This document shows, piece after piece, positions 11,573 through 21,799 of a DNA stretch of 64,000 nucleotides (within the stretch, counting starts at the first letter, position 1; each line of letters starts with the position of its first letter). The stretch comes from Galeopsis tetrahit (lineage: Eukaryota; Streptophyta; Magnoliopsida; Lamiales; Lamiaceae), in NCBI GenBank assembly GCA_963675135.1, contig OY776122.1, forward strand, positions 18,664,881 to 18,728,880, given 5' to 3'. The notes beneath the pieces are model-generated. The model saw nothing but the letters and a program-made list of their open reading frames with translations. It was not told where the DNA came from and searched no databases. Position numbers and translations under genes: made by a program.

Positions 11573-11977
11573 TCAAAATTCCACAACCCAAAGTAAACAA
11601 ACAGAAAATAAAAAAATCAAGGTTTCTTCCAGAAAGTGATATGAAAACCGAATTTTGTGAGGTAGTGAATATCCCTGAAACCTCAGTGTACTCCCCTGCC
11701 TCTTCAGAGCATAAACCACATCCATGGTGGTAACAGTCTTCCTCCTAGCGTGCTCAGTGTAGGTAACAGCATCACGAATCACATTCTCCAAAAAGATCTT
11801 CAAAACTCCACGCGTTTCCTCGTAGATCAGCCCTGAAATGCGCTTCACGCCTCCCCTTCTGGCGAGACGGCGAATGGCCGGCTTTGTGATTCCCTGAATG
11901 TTATCGCGGAGAACTTTCCGATGACGCTTAGCTCTGCCCTTTCCCAAACCCTTGCCTCCTTTGCCTTTTCCCGACAT
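11573..11977 (-). CDS. histone H4-like gene captured in the CACTA element, with altered C-terminus
   Basis: The minus-strand ORF has 134 residues and begins MSGKGKGGKGLGKGRAKRHRK. It matches canonical plant H4 over about 92 residues. The acetylatable lysines K5, K8, K12 and K16 are kept. Differences include R3K and G14R in the tail and A to T in KTVTTMDVV. After KRQG a small deletion shifts the frame, so the usual RTLYGFGG end is replaced by about 38 unrelated residues. Plant H4 genes are normally intronless, so a DNA-level capture is plausible. I see no CGCGGATC-type histone octamer upstream (right side, 11978-12374). It could be expressed or be a pseudogene; the altered C-terminus argues against a normal nucleosomal role. 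Confidence 0.85.
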   Translation of the reverse strand: MSGKGKGGKGLGKGRAKRHRKVLRDNIQGITKPAIRRLARRGGVKRISGLIYEETRGVLKIFLENVIRDAVTYTEHARRKTVTTMDVVYALKRQGSTLRFQGYSLPHKIRFSYHFLEETLIFLFSVCLLWVVEF

Positions 11978-12374
11978 TTTCGATTCTGAGAAATTAGGGC
12001 TAAATTGATAGAGATTGGAATTTAAAGTTTCATAAATGAAATTGATGCTAAAAAAATTAGAAATTTAGGGCTTTTTATGTAACTTATATTTTACAATTGT
12101 GTATTTTTTTTATAGAATTGTAGAATATATATATATATATATATATATGTGATTGTATTCTCATTTTTGTATAATTGAATTAGAAAACGAGAGACGAAAC
12201 ATAAAAATCAAAGAAATCAAATGCTATGAGAAAACAATCCCCACATTATGAAATATATTTGTAACTTGTACTTGTAATTTTATTTTTACTTTATAAAATA
12301 TATTTTATTTATATATAAATTAAAGTACTTAAAAAATAATTAATTAATCTTAAATTTTTTATCGATATTAACAG

Positions 12375-12710
12375 ATGGACATTAATTATTCAAGACGTAG
12401 TTGGATGTATGGTCCAAGATCGTTGTATGGAATTATTAACCCCAAATTTCTTACTGGGCTAGATGAATTTATTGAAAAAGCCACTAGTAATTCAGATTCA
12501 ATGAGGGGAGGAAAAATTAGGTGTCCTTGCACGAAAGTTAGATGTCGAAATCAAACGTTTAGAAGTACTAGTGAGGTGAAAGCACATTTATACAACAATG
12601 GATTTCAGCCCAACTATCATAATTGGATTTTGCACGGTGAGGAGAGTTGGGGCCCACGTCCATTATTTCAGAATACTGATGGATTTGCGTCAACTTCACA
12701 CGAAGTTTAA
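12375..12710 (+). CDS. CACTA TnpD transposase, N-terminal transposase-associated domain (ends at premature stop)
   Basis: The ATG follows directly on a splice acceptor. The 111 residues (MDINYSRRSWMYGPR...) form the transposase-associated domain of CACTA proteins. It contains a CPC...C zinc-like cluster near 50-58 (RCPCTKVRCRN) and the block HLYNNGFQPNYHNWILHGE. The frame ends at TAA 12708-12710, yet the same frame reopens at once (TTGTTSYHDMIEDLIG) and runs into the Tnp2 core. The stop is therefore a point lesion in one gene rather than a gene boundary. Confidence 0.85.
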   Translation: MDINYSRRSWMYGPRSLYGIINPKFLTGLDEFIEKATSNSDSMRGGKIRCPCTKVRCRNQTFRSTSEVKAHLYNNGFQPNYHNWILHGEESWGPRPLFQNTDGFASTSHEV

Positions 12711-12737
12711 ACAACGGGTACCACTTCGTACCATGAT

Positions 12738-14680
12738 ATGATCGAAGACCTAATCGGTGGAGGTCCAACTAATGAGAATGTTGAAGAGGAACAACAGAAT
12801 GAAGAACCCCCTAATGAGAATGCTGCAAAGTTTTATGACATGCTTCGTGCAGCGGATGAAGATTTGTATCCTGGTTGTGAATCTCATTCGCAGTTGTCAT
12901 TCAACGCTCGATTACTGAACATTAAAACTGAAAATAGACTTTCTGAAAGGGGTTTCAGTCAGGTCGTTGAGTTGATTCGTGAGATTTGCCCTTCAGAAAA
13001 TAGGGTTCCCAAGAAATTTAACGATACCAAACAACTAATGAGTGGGATGGGTCTTCCGGTGGAGAGGATTGATTGTTGTGCACATAACTGCATGTTATAC
13101 TGGGGTGCAGATAGCGAACTAGATTCTTGTAAATTTTGTGGTGGACCACGGTATAAGCCCAGTCGTTTTGATGCGGATGGTCGTTTGAAAAAGAAACGTC
13201 CAGTTAAGGAGATGTTCTACTTTCCTATAATTCCCCGTTTGCAAAGATTGTACATGTCCACGGCTACTGCAAAAGATATGACATGGCATGCCTCTTGCGC
13301 TTCTGACGATTCTGGTGTTATGCGTCATCCTGCAGACTCGTTGACTTGGAAACATTTGGATCGTTCGTATCCTGATTTCGCATCTGAAATTAGGAATGTT
13401 AGGTTGGGCTTGAGCACAGACGGTTTCCAGCCGTTTGGCATGACAGGGAAACAATATTCATCATGGCCAGTGATACTTACTCCGTACAATCTACCCCCGT
13501 GGTTGTGCATGAAGGATCAGTTCATGTTCCTTTCGATTCTTGTGCCCGGGCCTAAAAGTCCGAAGGACAAGCTTGATGTATTTTTACAACCACTTATAGC
13601 TGATTTGAGATTTTTATGGGAAAATGGGGTGCAAACATACGACGTCTCTAGAAAGCAAAACTTTTTTATGCGAGCTGCACTGATTTGGACCATTAGCGAC
13701 TTTCCAGCGTACTCAATGTTGTCTGGTTGGAGTACAGCCGGAAGACTTGCTTGTCCATATTGTGGGGAGTACACTGATGCATTCTCTTTGAGGCTCAGTC
13801 GAAAGCAATCGTGGTTCGACAACCACCGAAAGTTCTTACCACCTAATCATACATGGCGAAAGAACAAGACTGCATTCAGGGCTGGAGTAGCAGTCACAGA
13901 TGATCCACCGCCTATCCGAACAGGTGCGAGTCTCCTATACGAAATTGATCATTTGGGACTTAGAAAAGTTACAGAGGAAGGTGCTGAGGCCCACAACAAA
14001 AATATTGATGGAGGGTGGAAGTTTAAAAGCATTTTTTGGGATTTACCATACTGGAGTACCCTTTTGGTCCGACACAATTTGGATGTGATGCACATTGAGA
14101 AGAATGTGTTCGATAACGTCTTCAACACGGTGATGAATGTGGAGGGTAAAACAAAGGACACCACTAAATCAAGGGATGAATTGAATGAGTATTGTTGTCG
14201 TCCCGAACTCCAGAAATGTGTCCTTACAAGAAAATACCCAAAGGCTTGCTATTCACTTGATAAGAAGCAGAAAGATGTCATTTGTAAGTGGATTAGTGAG
14301 TTGAAGTTTCCCGATAACTATGTGTCTAACATGTCGCGATGCATAGATTGGAAGAAATTGAAGTTGTATGGAATGAAGAGTCATGATTGTCACGTATTTA
14401 TGCAGAGACTACTACCAATTGCTTTTCGTAATATTCTACCGCCTGACGTGTGGAAAGCAATCACTGAGCTTAGTCTATTTTTCAAGGACTTAACTTCTAC
14501 AACCATTACATTTAACAACATGACCCAGTTGGAAATAGATATTCTGGTAATCTTGTGCAAGCTGGAACGTATATTTCCACCCAGCTTCTTCAACTCCATG
14601 GAACATCTACCCGTGCACCTTGCATATGAAGCAAAAGTCACTGGTCCAGTACAATACAGATGGATGTATCCATACGAAAG
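12738..14680 (+). CDS. CACTA TnpD transposase, Tnp2 catalytic core exon
   Basis: This exon continues the frame of the upstream domain. It encodes about 648 residues of the transposase family Tnp2, the enzyme that cuts and joins CACTA ends. Visible landmarks are the CAHNCMLYW-CKFCGGPRY zinc-like motif (about 115-140), MTWHASC, LSTDGFQPFGMTGKQYSSWPV, SGWSTAGRLACPYCG, LVRHNLDVMHIEKNVFDNV and the HDCHVFMQRLLPIAFRNILP block. The exon ends at 14680 (ACGAAAG/GTAATT), and a 76-base intron (14681-14756) follows. No internal stop or frameshift is seen in this exon. Confidence 0.93.
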
Positions 14681-14756
14681 GTAATTTGTAACTTTAACTC
14701 CTTAAATTCATGATATATATATATATATTAACTTACGTCCCTTAAATTCGAATTAG

Positions 14757-16084
14757 GTATCTTCGCACCTTAAAACTCAGTGTGGGTAACAAAGCATGTG
14801 TTGAAGCTTCGATTGCGAATGCATATTTGACTAGAGAGGCATCAATGTTTTGTTCTCACTATTTCGAGGATCATGTTATGACAAGGATACACAATCTACC
14901 TCGTAATTATGATGGCCGTGATAGAGAGAAAAAATATGTGGAGGGAACTTTTTCAATATTTAAGGCACCTGGTAAACGTCTTGGACAACAGAAAAAGAGA
15001 CGGATTGTAGACGAGGAGAAAAGAGTAGCTCATACGTATGTGCTACTTAATTGTGATGAGGTGGTACCGTTTGTTGAGTAAGTGAGCTACAACCACATAT
15101 TTCGTATATGATTTTGTCCATTTTGCTAATGTTAGTGTTAACGTCCGTTAAATGTGTTATATATACACCGTAGTGTATTCTTTCAGCAACTTCAACTTGT
15201 TCAACCAAATCTTTTGGCTTCTGAATCAGACGCTAGGCTACAAAATGAATTTGCTTCGTGGTTTCAAGAATATGTAAGTCATTTTGAAATTAAGCTTTCC
15301 ACAATGTCGTCTTATTTCAATACACGATATTATTCTTACACAAACTTGGTCCCTTATATTATAGGTGAAGATTCATCGCATTGAGAATAGGTTTATAAGC
15401 GATCTTTCTAATGGTCCGTCTAGCGAAGTCGTTACGTACTCTGGGTATTACGTGAACGATTATAAATTTCACACTGTCACTTATGGTGCATCTAAAGCCT
15501 CAACAAATAGTGGAGTTTGTATCAAGGGAAAAAACTATGATGAAGATGAGAACGACTTCTTTGGGGTACTGGAGGAGGTAATCCAACTGGACTACCAAGG
15601 ATACCACGAGAAGAAGGTGATTTTGTTCAAGTGTCAATGGTTTGATCCAACCCTCAATCGTGGCACGAGAGTTCATTCTGATTACAATCTTTTAGACGTT
15701 CATCAGAGAAGACGATACGGTCGTTTTGATCCTTTTGTACTAGCAAGTCAAGCTACCCAAGTATATTACTGTTCGTACCCGGGACCCCGATGTGATTGGC
15801 TAGCTGTTTGCAAGATAAAACCGAGATGTTATGTGGACACACACTCGTCATCAACCACTGTTAGTGAAGAAGAGATCCCCCCGTTCCAAGAAGATAACAT
15901 AGAGACTCAGATGAATGTGACAGTAGATAATGACACTGTCATATTAACTGATGTCACTGGTGCACTGATGGATGTGGAAGAAGAAGAAGAAGAAGAAGAA
16001 GAAGAAGAAGATGAAGAAGAAGAAGAAGATGTTGAAGAAGAAGAAGAAGAAGATGATGACGAGGATGGAGATGAGTTTGATTGA
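14757..16084 (+). CDS. CACTA TnpD transposase, C-terminal exons (DUF4218/DUF4216)
   Basis: Three further exons join in phase: 14757-15078 (YLRTLK...EASMFCSHYFEDHV, end of the DUF4218-type region), 15187-15273 (ending WFQEY) and 15365-16084. The last encodes the DUF4216 domain, with VVTYSGYYVNDYKFHTV and LFKCQWFDP. The protein ends in an acid-rich tail from about 15976 to 16081, encoded by a GAA/GAT repeat tract. Introns use GT-AG borders (15079-15186 and 15274-15364). The tail is microsatellite-derived and probably length-variable among copies. Confidence 0.9.
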
Positions 16085-16410
16085 TGTTATTATTAATTAT
16101 ATTTTACTATGATGGATGTTGACTGATGTTATTATTAATTATATTTTAGTATGATGGATGTTATTATTAATTATATTTTACTATGATGGATGTTGACTGA
16201 TGTTATTATTAATTATATTTTAGTATGATGAATGTTATTATTAATTATATTTTAGTATAATGGATGTTGATTGATGTTATTATTAATTATATATTAGTAT
16301 AATGGATGTTGACTGATGTTATTATTAATTATATTTTAGTATAATGGATGTTGACTGATGTTATTATTAATTATATTTTTGTATCATAGATGTTGACTGA
16401 TGTTATTATT
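16085..16410 (+). repeat. AT-rich minisatellite between the two CACTA genes
   Basis: A unit of about 42 bases, TGATGTTATTATTAATTATA followed by TTTTA(C/G)TATGATGGATGTTGAC, is repeated about seven times, with some shortened units. It begins right after the TnpD stop codon and has no coding potential. Confidence 0.85.
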
Positions 16411-16501
16411 ATATATTTCAATGTTATTATAAGTTGCTTATGTTGATTTTAATGTCAATCGTTTCAAGGGATTAATTTATTGCAATGTTATATTCTTACA
16501 G

Positions 16502-18360
16502 ATGACTGGATCTAGTTCTTCAGGTCGTGGTCGAGATAAGGGTCGAGGTCGAGGTAGAGGAGGTAGATCCTCTACTAGTACACCGATGGACACACCCAGG
16601 GTACCGATACCCCATCATCCTGAGGTATATCTACCTGACATGTCGATGATCCCATCGGTAGACGGATACACCCGACCGATGCAGGGATATCCCCCATCGA
16701 CGCAGGGATTTCCTCCACCAACACAGGGATACCCCCAATCGATGCAGGGATTACCCCCATCGATGCAGGGATTCCTCGCATCGATGCAAGGATTCCTCCC
16801 ATCGATGCATGAGTTTCCTCCACCGATGCATGCACCGTCCCCCTCACTGATACATACACCGTCTCCTCCCCTGAGGCAAGAACCGTCTCCCCCCTCGAGG
16901 CAGACACCATCTCCCCCCCCCGTTGCAGACACCGACCAGAGCATCATTTGACGGGGCATCGTCTAGTAGTGTGGCTAGATCTGGGGGCCGCTTATTTCTC
17001 TTCATCTATGAGGGAACGTACGTATAGTATAATCATCTTTATTAATTTTCATTAAATGTTATAACATATTATATATATATATATTATAATAATTATATTT
17101 TTAAATATGTGTAACAGTTTGATGCCTTCTACAAAAGTCTCCAACATCATAAGACGTATCATGTATAATAACCCTCAATTTGGAGCACACACCTTCAGGC
17201 AAATCAATGATACCATACTTCGACGATATTGGGAGACATTCCAGGTATGATTTATTAATTGTTTTGAAATATATATATGATTTAATTGTTTTAAAATATA
17301 TATATATATATATATATTTATGTATAACAGATGAAATATTTTTTGCAGAATGAAACTATATGGGATCCTACCGTTACGAACTCCCAACTGGTTTATAAGT
17401 TATTTCGTCAAAGAGCATCTGCTCGATTCACTGATATGATGAACGACATTAAGAAGGATTGGAACAAAAAACGTGAAAGGCCTTCGTGGGATGATAATAT
17501 TTGGAACTCGTTAGTTGATCACTGGAATGATCCCGAGACACAGAAAAAAAGTGAACAGTGTAGAAAGAATAGGCTATCAGAGCCTGGAGGTCCAGGTACA
17601 GGTTATGCAAGCCACAAAGGTGGATCTCGTGGAGCCGCTGAGGTTGCACGACAGATTGTAAGTATTCAAACATTTTTATTAAGTTACATTTTTAAATATT
17701 AAGTAAAATATTTTTTATGTATATTATGTTTCTTAAAAAATGTAGGAGTTAAGGACTGGACGACCCGCCGAAGTGTGGGAGATTGTGGAGTATTATCACC
17801 GTTACGGAAATGGCCAATTCACCAATAACCATATTGCTGATATAATTGTAAGTATAAATTACAATCTTTACATATTTAATTAATTGTATTTCTTGTATTT
17901 ACTAATTTATTATGATTCATTCAAATACAAATAGAATGGAATGGAAGAAGAGGCATCTCAGTTGACCCAACAAGCTTCAGGGGATGATTCCAACCAGACA
18001 CCGGTACCCGATAAGTCCGAGTTGTACCTCAAGAAAGTAAAAAAATCACATGGACGCGTCAAAGGTCTCGGTCAAGTGGGCAAGCATAGATGCATCTCCG
18101 GCCCTGGCTCGACATCATCTGGTACGGCATACGGGCGATACACTCAGGAGGAGTTAGATCAACGTATTGAACAAGAGTGTCAACAGCTGCGCCAAGAGAT
18201 GTTGGACAGAGAGAATAGCCTCAGAAATGAATTCACGAACCAAATCACTGTACTTCAAAGTTTGATTACCAATCTAACTGGTAGGTCGGGGTCCGGTACC
18301 ATTGATCAAGGTCGACGTGAGTTTGATGATGATGGTGATGAGGGTGATGATGATGAGTGA
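16502..18360 (+). pseudogene. CACTA second gene, TnpA-like (plant transposase, Ptta/En/Spm family)
   Basis: Five exons can be traced. 16502-17017 encodes an RG-rich start (GRGRDKGRGRGRGG), then a Pro/Gln repeat region, then GGRLFLF. The others are 17118-17244 (STKVSNIIRR, NPQFGAHTFRQI), 17349-17657 (KLFRQRASARFTDMM; RPSWDDNIWNSLVDHW; KSEQCRKNR), 17746-17847 (TGRPAEVWEIVEYYHR) and 17935-18360 (a coiled coil EELDQRIEQECQQLRQEM and an acidic end). All borders are GT-AG and in phase. A change in the C-run at 16913-16921 shifts the frame in exon one and causes a stop at 16949-16951; the continuation is in the next frame. TnpA-type proteins bind the subterminal repeats. Confidence 0.82.
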
Positions 18361-18915
18361 TACACTTGTATTTTTTTTATGTTGTTTAATTTAAATTGAA
18401 GATGAGATTGATACATTTATGCTTTTTAATGTTTGTGTGTGTGTGTGTTTTTTTTTTTTTAGGTGGACAAGATGATGTTGATTTTAATTACGTTTAATTA
18501 ATGTTGAAGTTTTAATTTTCTTGAACGTTTTCAAACGATTTTGACTAACAATCGTTTAATTTCAATTTTAATGTTGAATATAATATATATATATATATGT
18601 ACAATTAAAAGCTTCAAATTTAATACATTAAAAAGTTAATTAATCTATATATATGTGGAGAAGAAAAAATTAAACAAAATTATTGATAACAAAATATTTA
18701 TAATATTTGTATTGAAAGAATATAAAATCTATGTTTATTATATCAAATAAGCAATCAAGTTTAAATTAAATAAATTAAGGAATGAAAAAATATAAAATGT
18801 ATCTGCGTTACCAATTATAAAATAAGCAATCAAGTTTAAATTAAATAAATTAAAGAAGAAAATGTTATATAAAAATATAACATATATATTAGTTGCATTC
18901 AAAATATAATGAAAA
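18361..18915. other. AT-rich noncoding part of CACTA element
   Basis: This is 3' sequence after the TnpA-like gene. It has a TG microsatellite (18435-18449) and a partial direct repeat of AAATAAGCAATCAAGTTTAA at about 18746 and 18822. No gene is visible. Confidence 0.6.
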
Positions 18916-18918
18916 TAG

Positions 18919-18986
18919 CTTCTAGTCCAACGGCAAAAGAGACGCTCATAAACACATCTTTTTCTGCAGGTCGGGAGTTCAACTCC
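18919..18986 (+). repeat. tRNA-derived SINE-like fragment
   Basis: A TAGTCCAACGGC motif resembles a Pol III A box. About 45 bases downstream, GGGAGTTCAACTCC resembles a B box (GGTTCGAATCC type). The spacing suits a tRNA-like promoter, but no cloverleaf can be closed and no SINE tail is obvious. Confidence 0.3.
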
Positions 18987-18989
18987 AGT

Positions 18990-19160
18990 TGGGGGAATTA
19001 AATGTGGGGTGGGGGGATCAGGGCAAGGGGGAATTAAATGTGGGGTAAATGTATGTGGGGTGGGGGGATCGCGAGGGAATTATAAATTGGGGGAATTATA
19101 GGGGGTATAAATAAAAATGCTGGGGGAATTAAATGCGGGGTTGCGGCATCAGGGGGAATT
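18990..19160 (+). repeat. G-run-rich segment with GGGGGAATTAAATGTGGGGT repeats
   Basis: The + strand has more than ten runs of three or more Gs in about 170 bases. GGGGGAATTAAATG recurs at about 18993, 19029 and, with a one-base change, 19122; the first two copies continue TGGGGT. No ORF is present. The segment lies just inside the right subterminal region of the CACTA element. Confidence 0.75.
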
Positions 19161-19255
19161 TGGTATTGTATGTTTGCACGTTAATAATTATAATAATATC
19201 TTACTAAATTAAATAATTAAAATAAATGATTTTTGTCAAGAGAAAATTTCTCTTA

Positions 19256-19551
19256 CCATTTCCCTTGCTATTGCCTAGGGATTTTTTCCCTTGCTATTTC
19301 CGAGGGATTTTTTCCCTTGCTATTGCCTAGGGATTTTTTCCCTTGCCATTTCCGAGGGATTTTTTCCCTTGCCATTTCCGAGGGATTTTTTCCCTTGCTA
19401 TTTCCGAGGGATTTTCAGATTCCCTTGTTACTACATTACCGAGGAACATTTTGTTGAGGGAAGTGGGCCCTTGCTACTTCCCTTGCTAAATGCATTGGCA
19501 AGTGTTTTTCCCTCCCTAAATCCCTTGCTATTGTGGGTGAATTTTGTAGTG
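19256..19551 (+). repeat. CACTA right subterminal tandem repeats and terminus
   Basis: A unit of about 33 bases, GGGATTTTTTCCCTTGCTAT plus TGCC or TTCC and (T/G)AG, is repeated about five times between 19260 and 19420. The terminal inverted repeat (TTTTGTAGTG, ending at 19551) follows. Inverted versions of the same motifs occur at the left end, as expected for transposase-binding subterminal regions. Confidence 0.85.
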
Positions 19552-19554
19552 AAA

Positions 19555-20530
19555 TTATCTTAATTTGACTTTTGGATTAAATGGGCTTAGGATTTTGACT
19601 TAGTCTAATTGGGATGGAATGCATGTATGTAATATTTCACATAAGACTAGAACATGATATAAAACCAACCTAAAGTTTTTTATGGAACCATATTAATGAG
19701 TTGTCACGCACACGTCGTTACCAATTATAATTTAAAATAAATAATAAAATCATATCAATATGTTTAAAAGATAAATACAAAATTTTTCCATTTAAATATA
19801 TTTCTCTAATTTTTTATCTTTCACCCTGACCTACTTCGATTAATTCTGTCATTCTTAGCTAATTCTATTAGTGAATTTCAATTTGGATCACAAGTCCGTA
19901 GACGGGGCCGTAGTAGAGAATCTCGTATACGAATTAATGTAAGAATTATTTAATGTTTTAATTATCCTTGAAATTTATATCATACAAAAACCCGAATTTA
20001 TTGTTTGTGAAACTTCCGCTGCTACGAGTATAATGTTCATATTTCGAAAACCCAACAATTTTAGAATTTAATTAAGAAATAACATTTGTTTGTTCCCTAA
20101 GTTGTACTTCTCCATTGATTCGGGGAAAAGAAAGGTCTACCAGTTGGAAAGCTAGACACCAGTTTTAATTTTTATTCTCTAAATTTTTTGATTTTAAAAT
20201 TAGTTTTTTATATTTTGCAAAATTTTGTGTTTTATACATTTTACCATCCAATTTTGTGATGATAATATATTAGACGACAGTGAAAAATATTTAAATAGTG
20301 TGAAAGATTTTGATATCTCACTAAAATATTGAGTTGAGTTTTGGAGGAAAAAAAGAAAGTATTTAACCTTAAATTAATTACAACCAGTACCAAAAAATTT
20401 AAATTTAAATAGAAATAGAAATAAAATTGTGTTGTAGAATGAGTAGGTATTAAGCGTATTGACTCCTCCACCACACCGGTCCAACACGCGCTTTTACTTT
20501 TACCACAAACCAATCATGAATCATCATCAA
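19555..20530. other. intergenic, no feature recognised
   Basis: This is AT-rich single-copy-looking sequence between the CACTA right end and the PADRE gene promoter. I see no ORF, transposon terminus or RNA gene. Confidence 0.6.
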
Positions 20531-20532
20531 TG

Positions 20533-20620
20533 CTATAAAACAACCTCACTCTCACTCTCACTCTCATTCATCACTTAATTCAAACAATTTTCAACTATTA
20601 CGGATCAGATCAGATCAGAT
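20533..20620 (+). promoter_or_regulatory. core promoter and 5' UTR of the PADRE gene
   Basis: A TATA box (TATAAAA, 20534-20540) lies 87 bases upstream of the ATG at 20621. It is followed by a CT-repeat (CTCACTCTCACTCTCACTCT, about 20547-20570), a common plant 5' leader feature, and a GATCA repeat just before the start. Confidence 0.7.
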
Positions 20621-21085
20621 ATGGGAAACATTACCTCTTGTTTCAACCAACAATCCAACACAGCAAAGCTCATCGATCTTCGCCGGAATACTCTCCGCCT
20701 CGTTGACCTTCCGGTAACCGCGGCCGAGCTAATGCTTGAAGACCCTGGCTACATAGTTTCGCCAGTCAATGATTTCCGCCGAGATCTCCGGATCTGCGCC
20801 CTCAAAGCCGACGACATTTTGTCCCGAGGCGTTTTTTATGTATTGATTTCTGTTAGTAGAGTTAATGGAAAGGTTTCTGAATCGGAGATGGCGGTTATCG
20901 AGTCGTTTTGTGGTGGAAGAAAAGCAAAACGACGTAGTTCTAAGGTTCTTCCGGTTGTAACAGAAATCGCCGGCGATTGTAACGATAATCCGGTTAAGCT
21001 ATTCGGTGAAGGGAGTGATATTGGACATCTGAATCTACGAATCAAGCAATGGAAACCTGCTTTAGAACCAATTTATGAATTATGA
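20621..21085 (+). CDS. PADRE (DUF4228) domain protein, intact host gene
   Basis: This is a single-exon protein of 154 residues. It begins MGNITSCFNQ, with Gly2 and Cys7 suited to N-myristoylation and palmitoylation, as is common in this plant family; membrane association is therefore inferred. The DUF4228/PADRE signature spans most of the protein: AKLIDLR, LRLVDLPVTAAELMLEDPGY, then LKADDILSRGVFYVLI. A basic patch (GRKAKRRSSK) and a C-terminal LRIKQWKPALEPIYEL follow. The coding sequence is less AT-rich than its surroundings and has no lesion. Family members respond to pathogens and abiotic stress; the biochemical function is not established. Length and domain order are typical. Confidence 0.92.
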   Translation: MGNITSCFNQQSNTAKLIDLRRNTLRLVDLPVTAAELMLEDPGYIVSPVNDFRRDLRICALKADDILSRGVFYVLISVSRVNGKVSESEMAVIESFCGGRKAKRRSSKVLPVVTEIAGDCNDNPVKLFGEGSDIGHLNLRIKQWKPALEPIYEL

Positions 21086-21799
21086 CTCAGGGAATTACAA
21101 CCTAGCTAGTAAAATCTCTCTCTCTCTTTTTTTTTTTTTAATGATAGGGGTTTCGGATTATTTTATTGGAAATTCGAGACAATCTAATTTGAATTAGAAT
21201 GTAAACCATAAATTAGAGATTGTACTCAAATTTACAGTTCGATGTATATTTTATAATATGAGTGAATGTGAAAGTTAGATTTTAAATTTCAAACTCAAAT
21301 AAAATTGTAAGTTTATTAAATTTATCTTCCCAGGTTAGTTCTTTGAATGCATACATATTGTTCTCATATCTAGCTTTAATATCTAATTATTGTTTGCTTC
21401 AAGAGAGGTGGAATTCTTGAGATTTGAAATACACACCATACACTAATGTTTAATGTCACAAAAATAATGCATACTTCAATACTTCATGAATGGAAATATT
21501 ACTCAACTATAGAGTATTACAATTACAATATATGTTGTATTTAATTTTTTTAATACATGATACATAAGCATCAATTAATTAATTAAGAAGCTAGATATTA
21601 AGAAGAATTACACACGAAAAGAAAATGAGTACCCTAATTAGAAACAAAACAACTTGCAAATGAAAAAAATAAAAAAAATTGTATAAGTCAATCTCATACA
21701 TAATTTAAATTATACTCCGTATTTACTATACTGTTGTCGAAAAAAATAAATTATATTTACTGTACTACATGATCGGGTGAAAGATTTATCTCTCTAAAA
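21086..21799. other. 3' flank of the PADRE gene, no further gene seen
   Basis: This is AT-rich sequence after the stop codon. It includes a CT/T run (21116-21140) and possible polyadenylation signals. No ORF or mobile element end was recognised. Confidence 0.55.

Larger units (their letters stand above)
9640..12374 (+). other. probable 5' non-coding exon and 2.6-kb 5' UTR intron of the CACTA transposase
   Basis: A TA-repeat/TATA stretch (9628-9649) precedes a GC-richer segment that ends in a good donor (CTACG/GTATGT, intron from 9789). A candidate acceptor, ATATTAACAG, ends at 12374, immediately before the transposase ATG at 12375. The intervening 2586 bases contain TA microsatellites, a 220-bp tandem duplication and the antisense histone H4 sequences. 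The intron is inferred from splice signals and position; no transcript evidence is available. Confidence 0.5.
9302..19551 (+). mobile_element. CACTA (En/Spm-type) DNA transposon, full length
   Basis: The left end is CACTACAAAATTTGGC at 9302. The right end, read on the minus strand from 19551, is CACTACAAAATTCACC, giving a 12-bp perfect terminal inverted repeat. Both ends are flanked by aaa (9299-9301 and 19552-19554), consistent with the 3-bp duplication of this superfamily, although the flanks are A-rich. Clustered CCCTTGC-type subterminal motifs lie inside each end. The element holds a Tnp2/TnpD gene, a TnpA-like gene and antisense histone H4 sequence. Both transposon genes have single disabling lesions, so this copy is probably non-autonomous now. 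Confidence 0.93.

Noticed and set aside
16575..16959. Minus-strand ORFs over the Pro-rich exon of the TnpA-like gene
   Set aside because: They are shadows of a repetitive coding exon; splice sites and protein family match support the plus strand.
18919..18986. Functional tRNA gene
   Set aside because: A-box and B-box-like motifs exist, but acceptor and anticodon stems cannot be paired.
19233..19563. Open frames rich in FPLLFPRDF repeats
   Set aside because: They are translations of the 33-bp CACTA subterminal repeats and have no codon or domain evidence.
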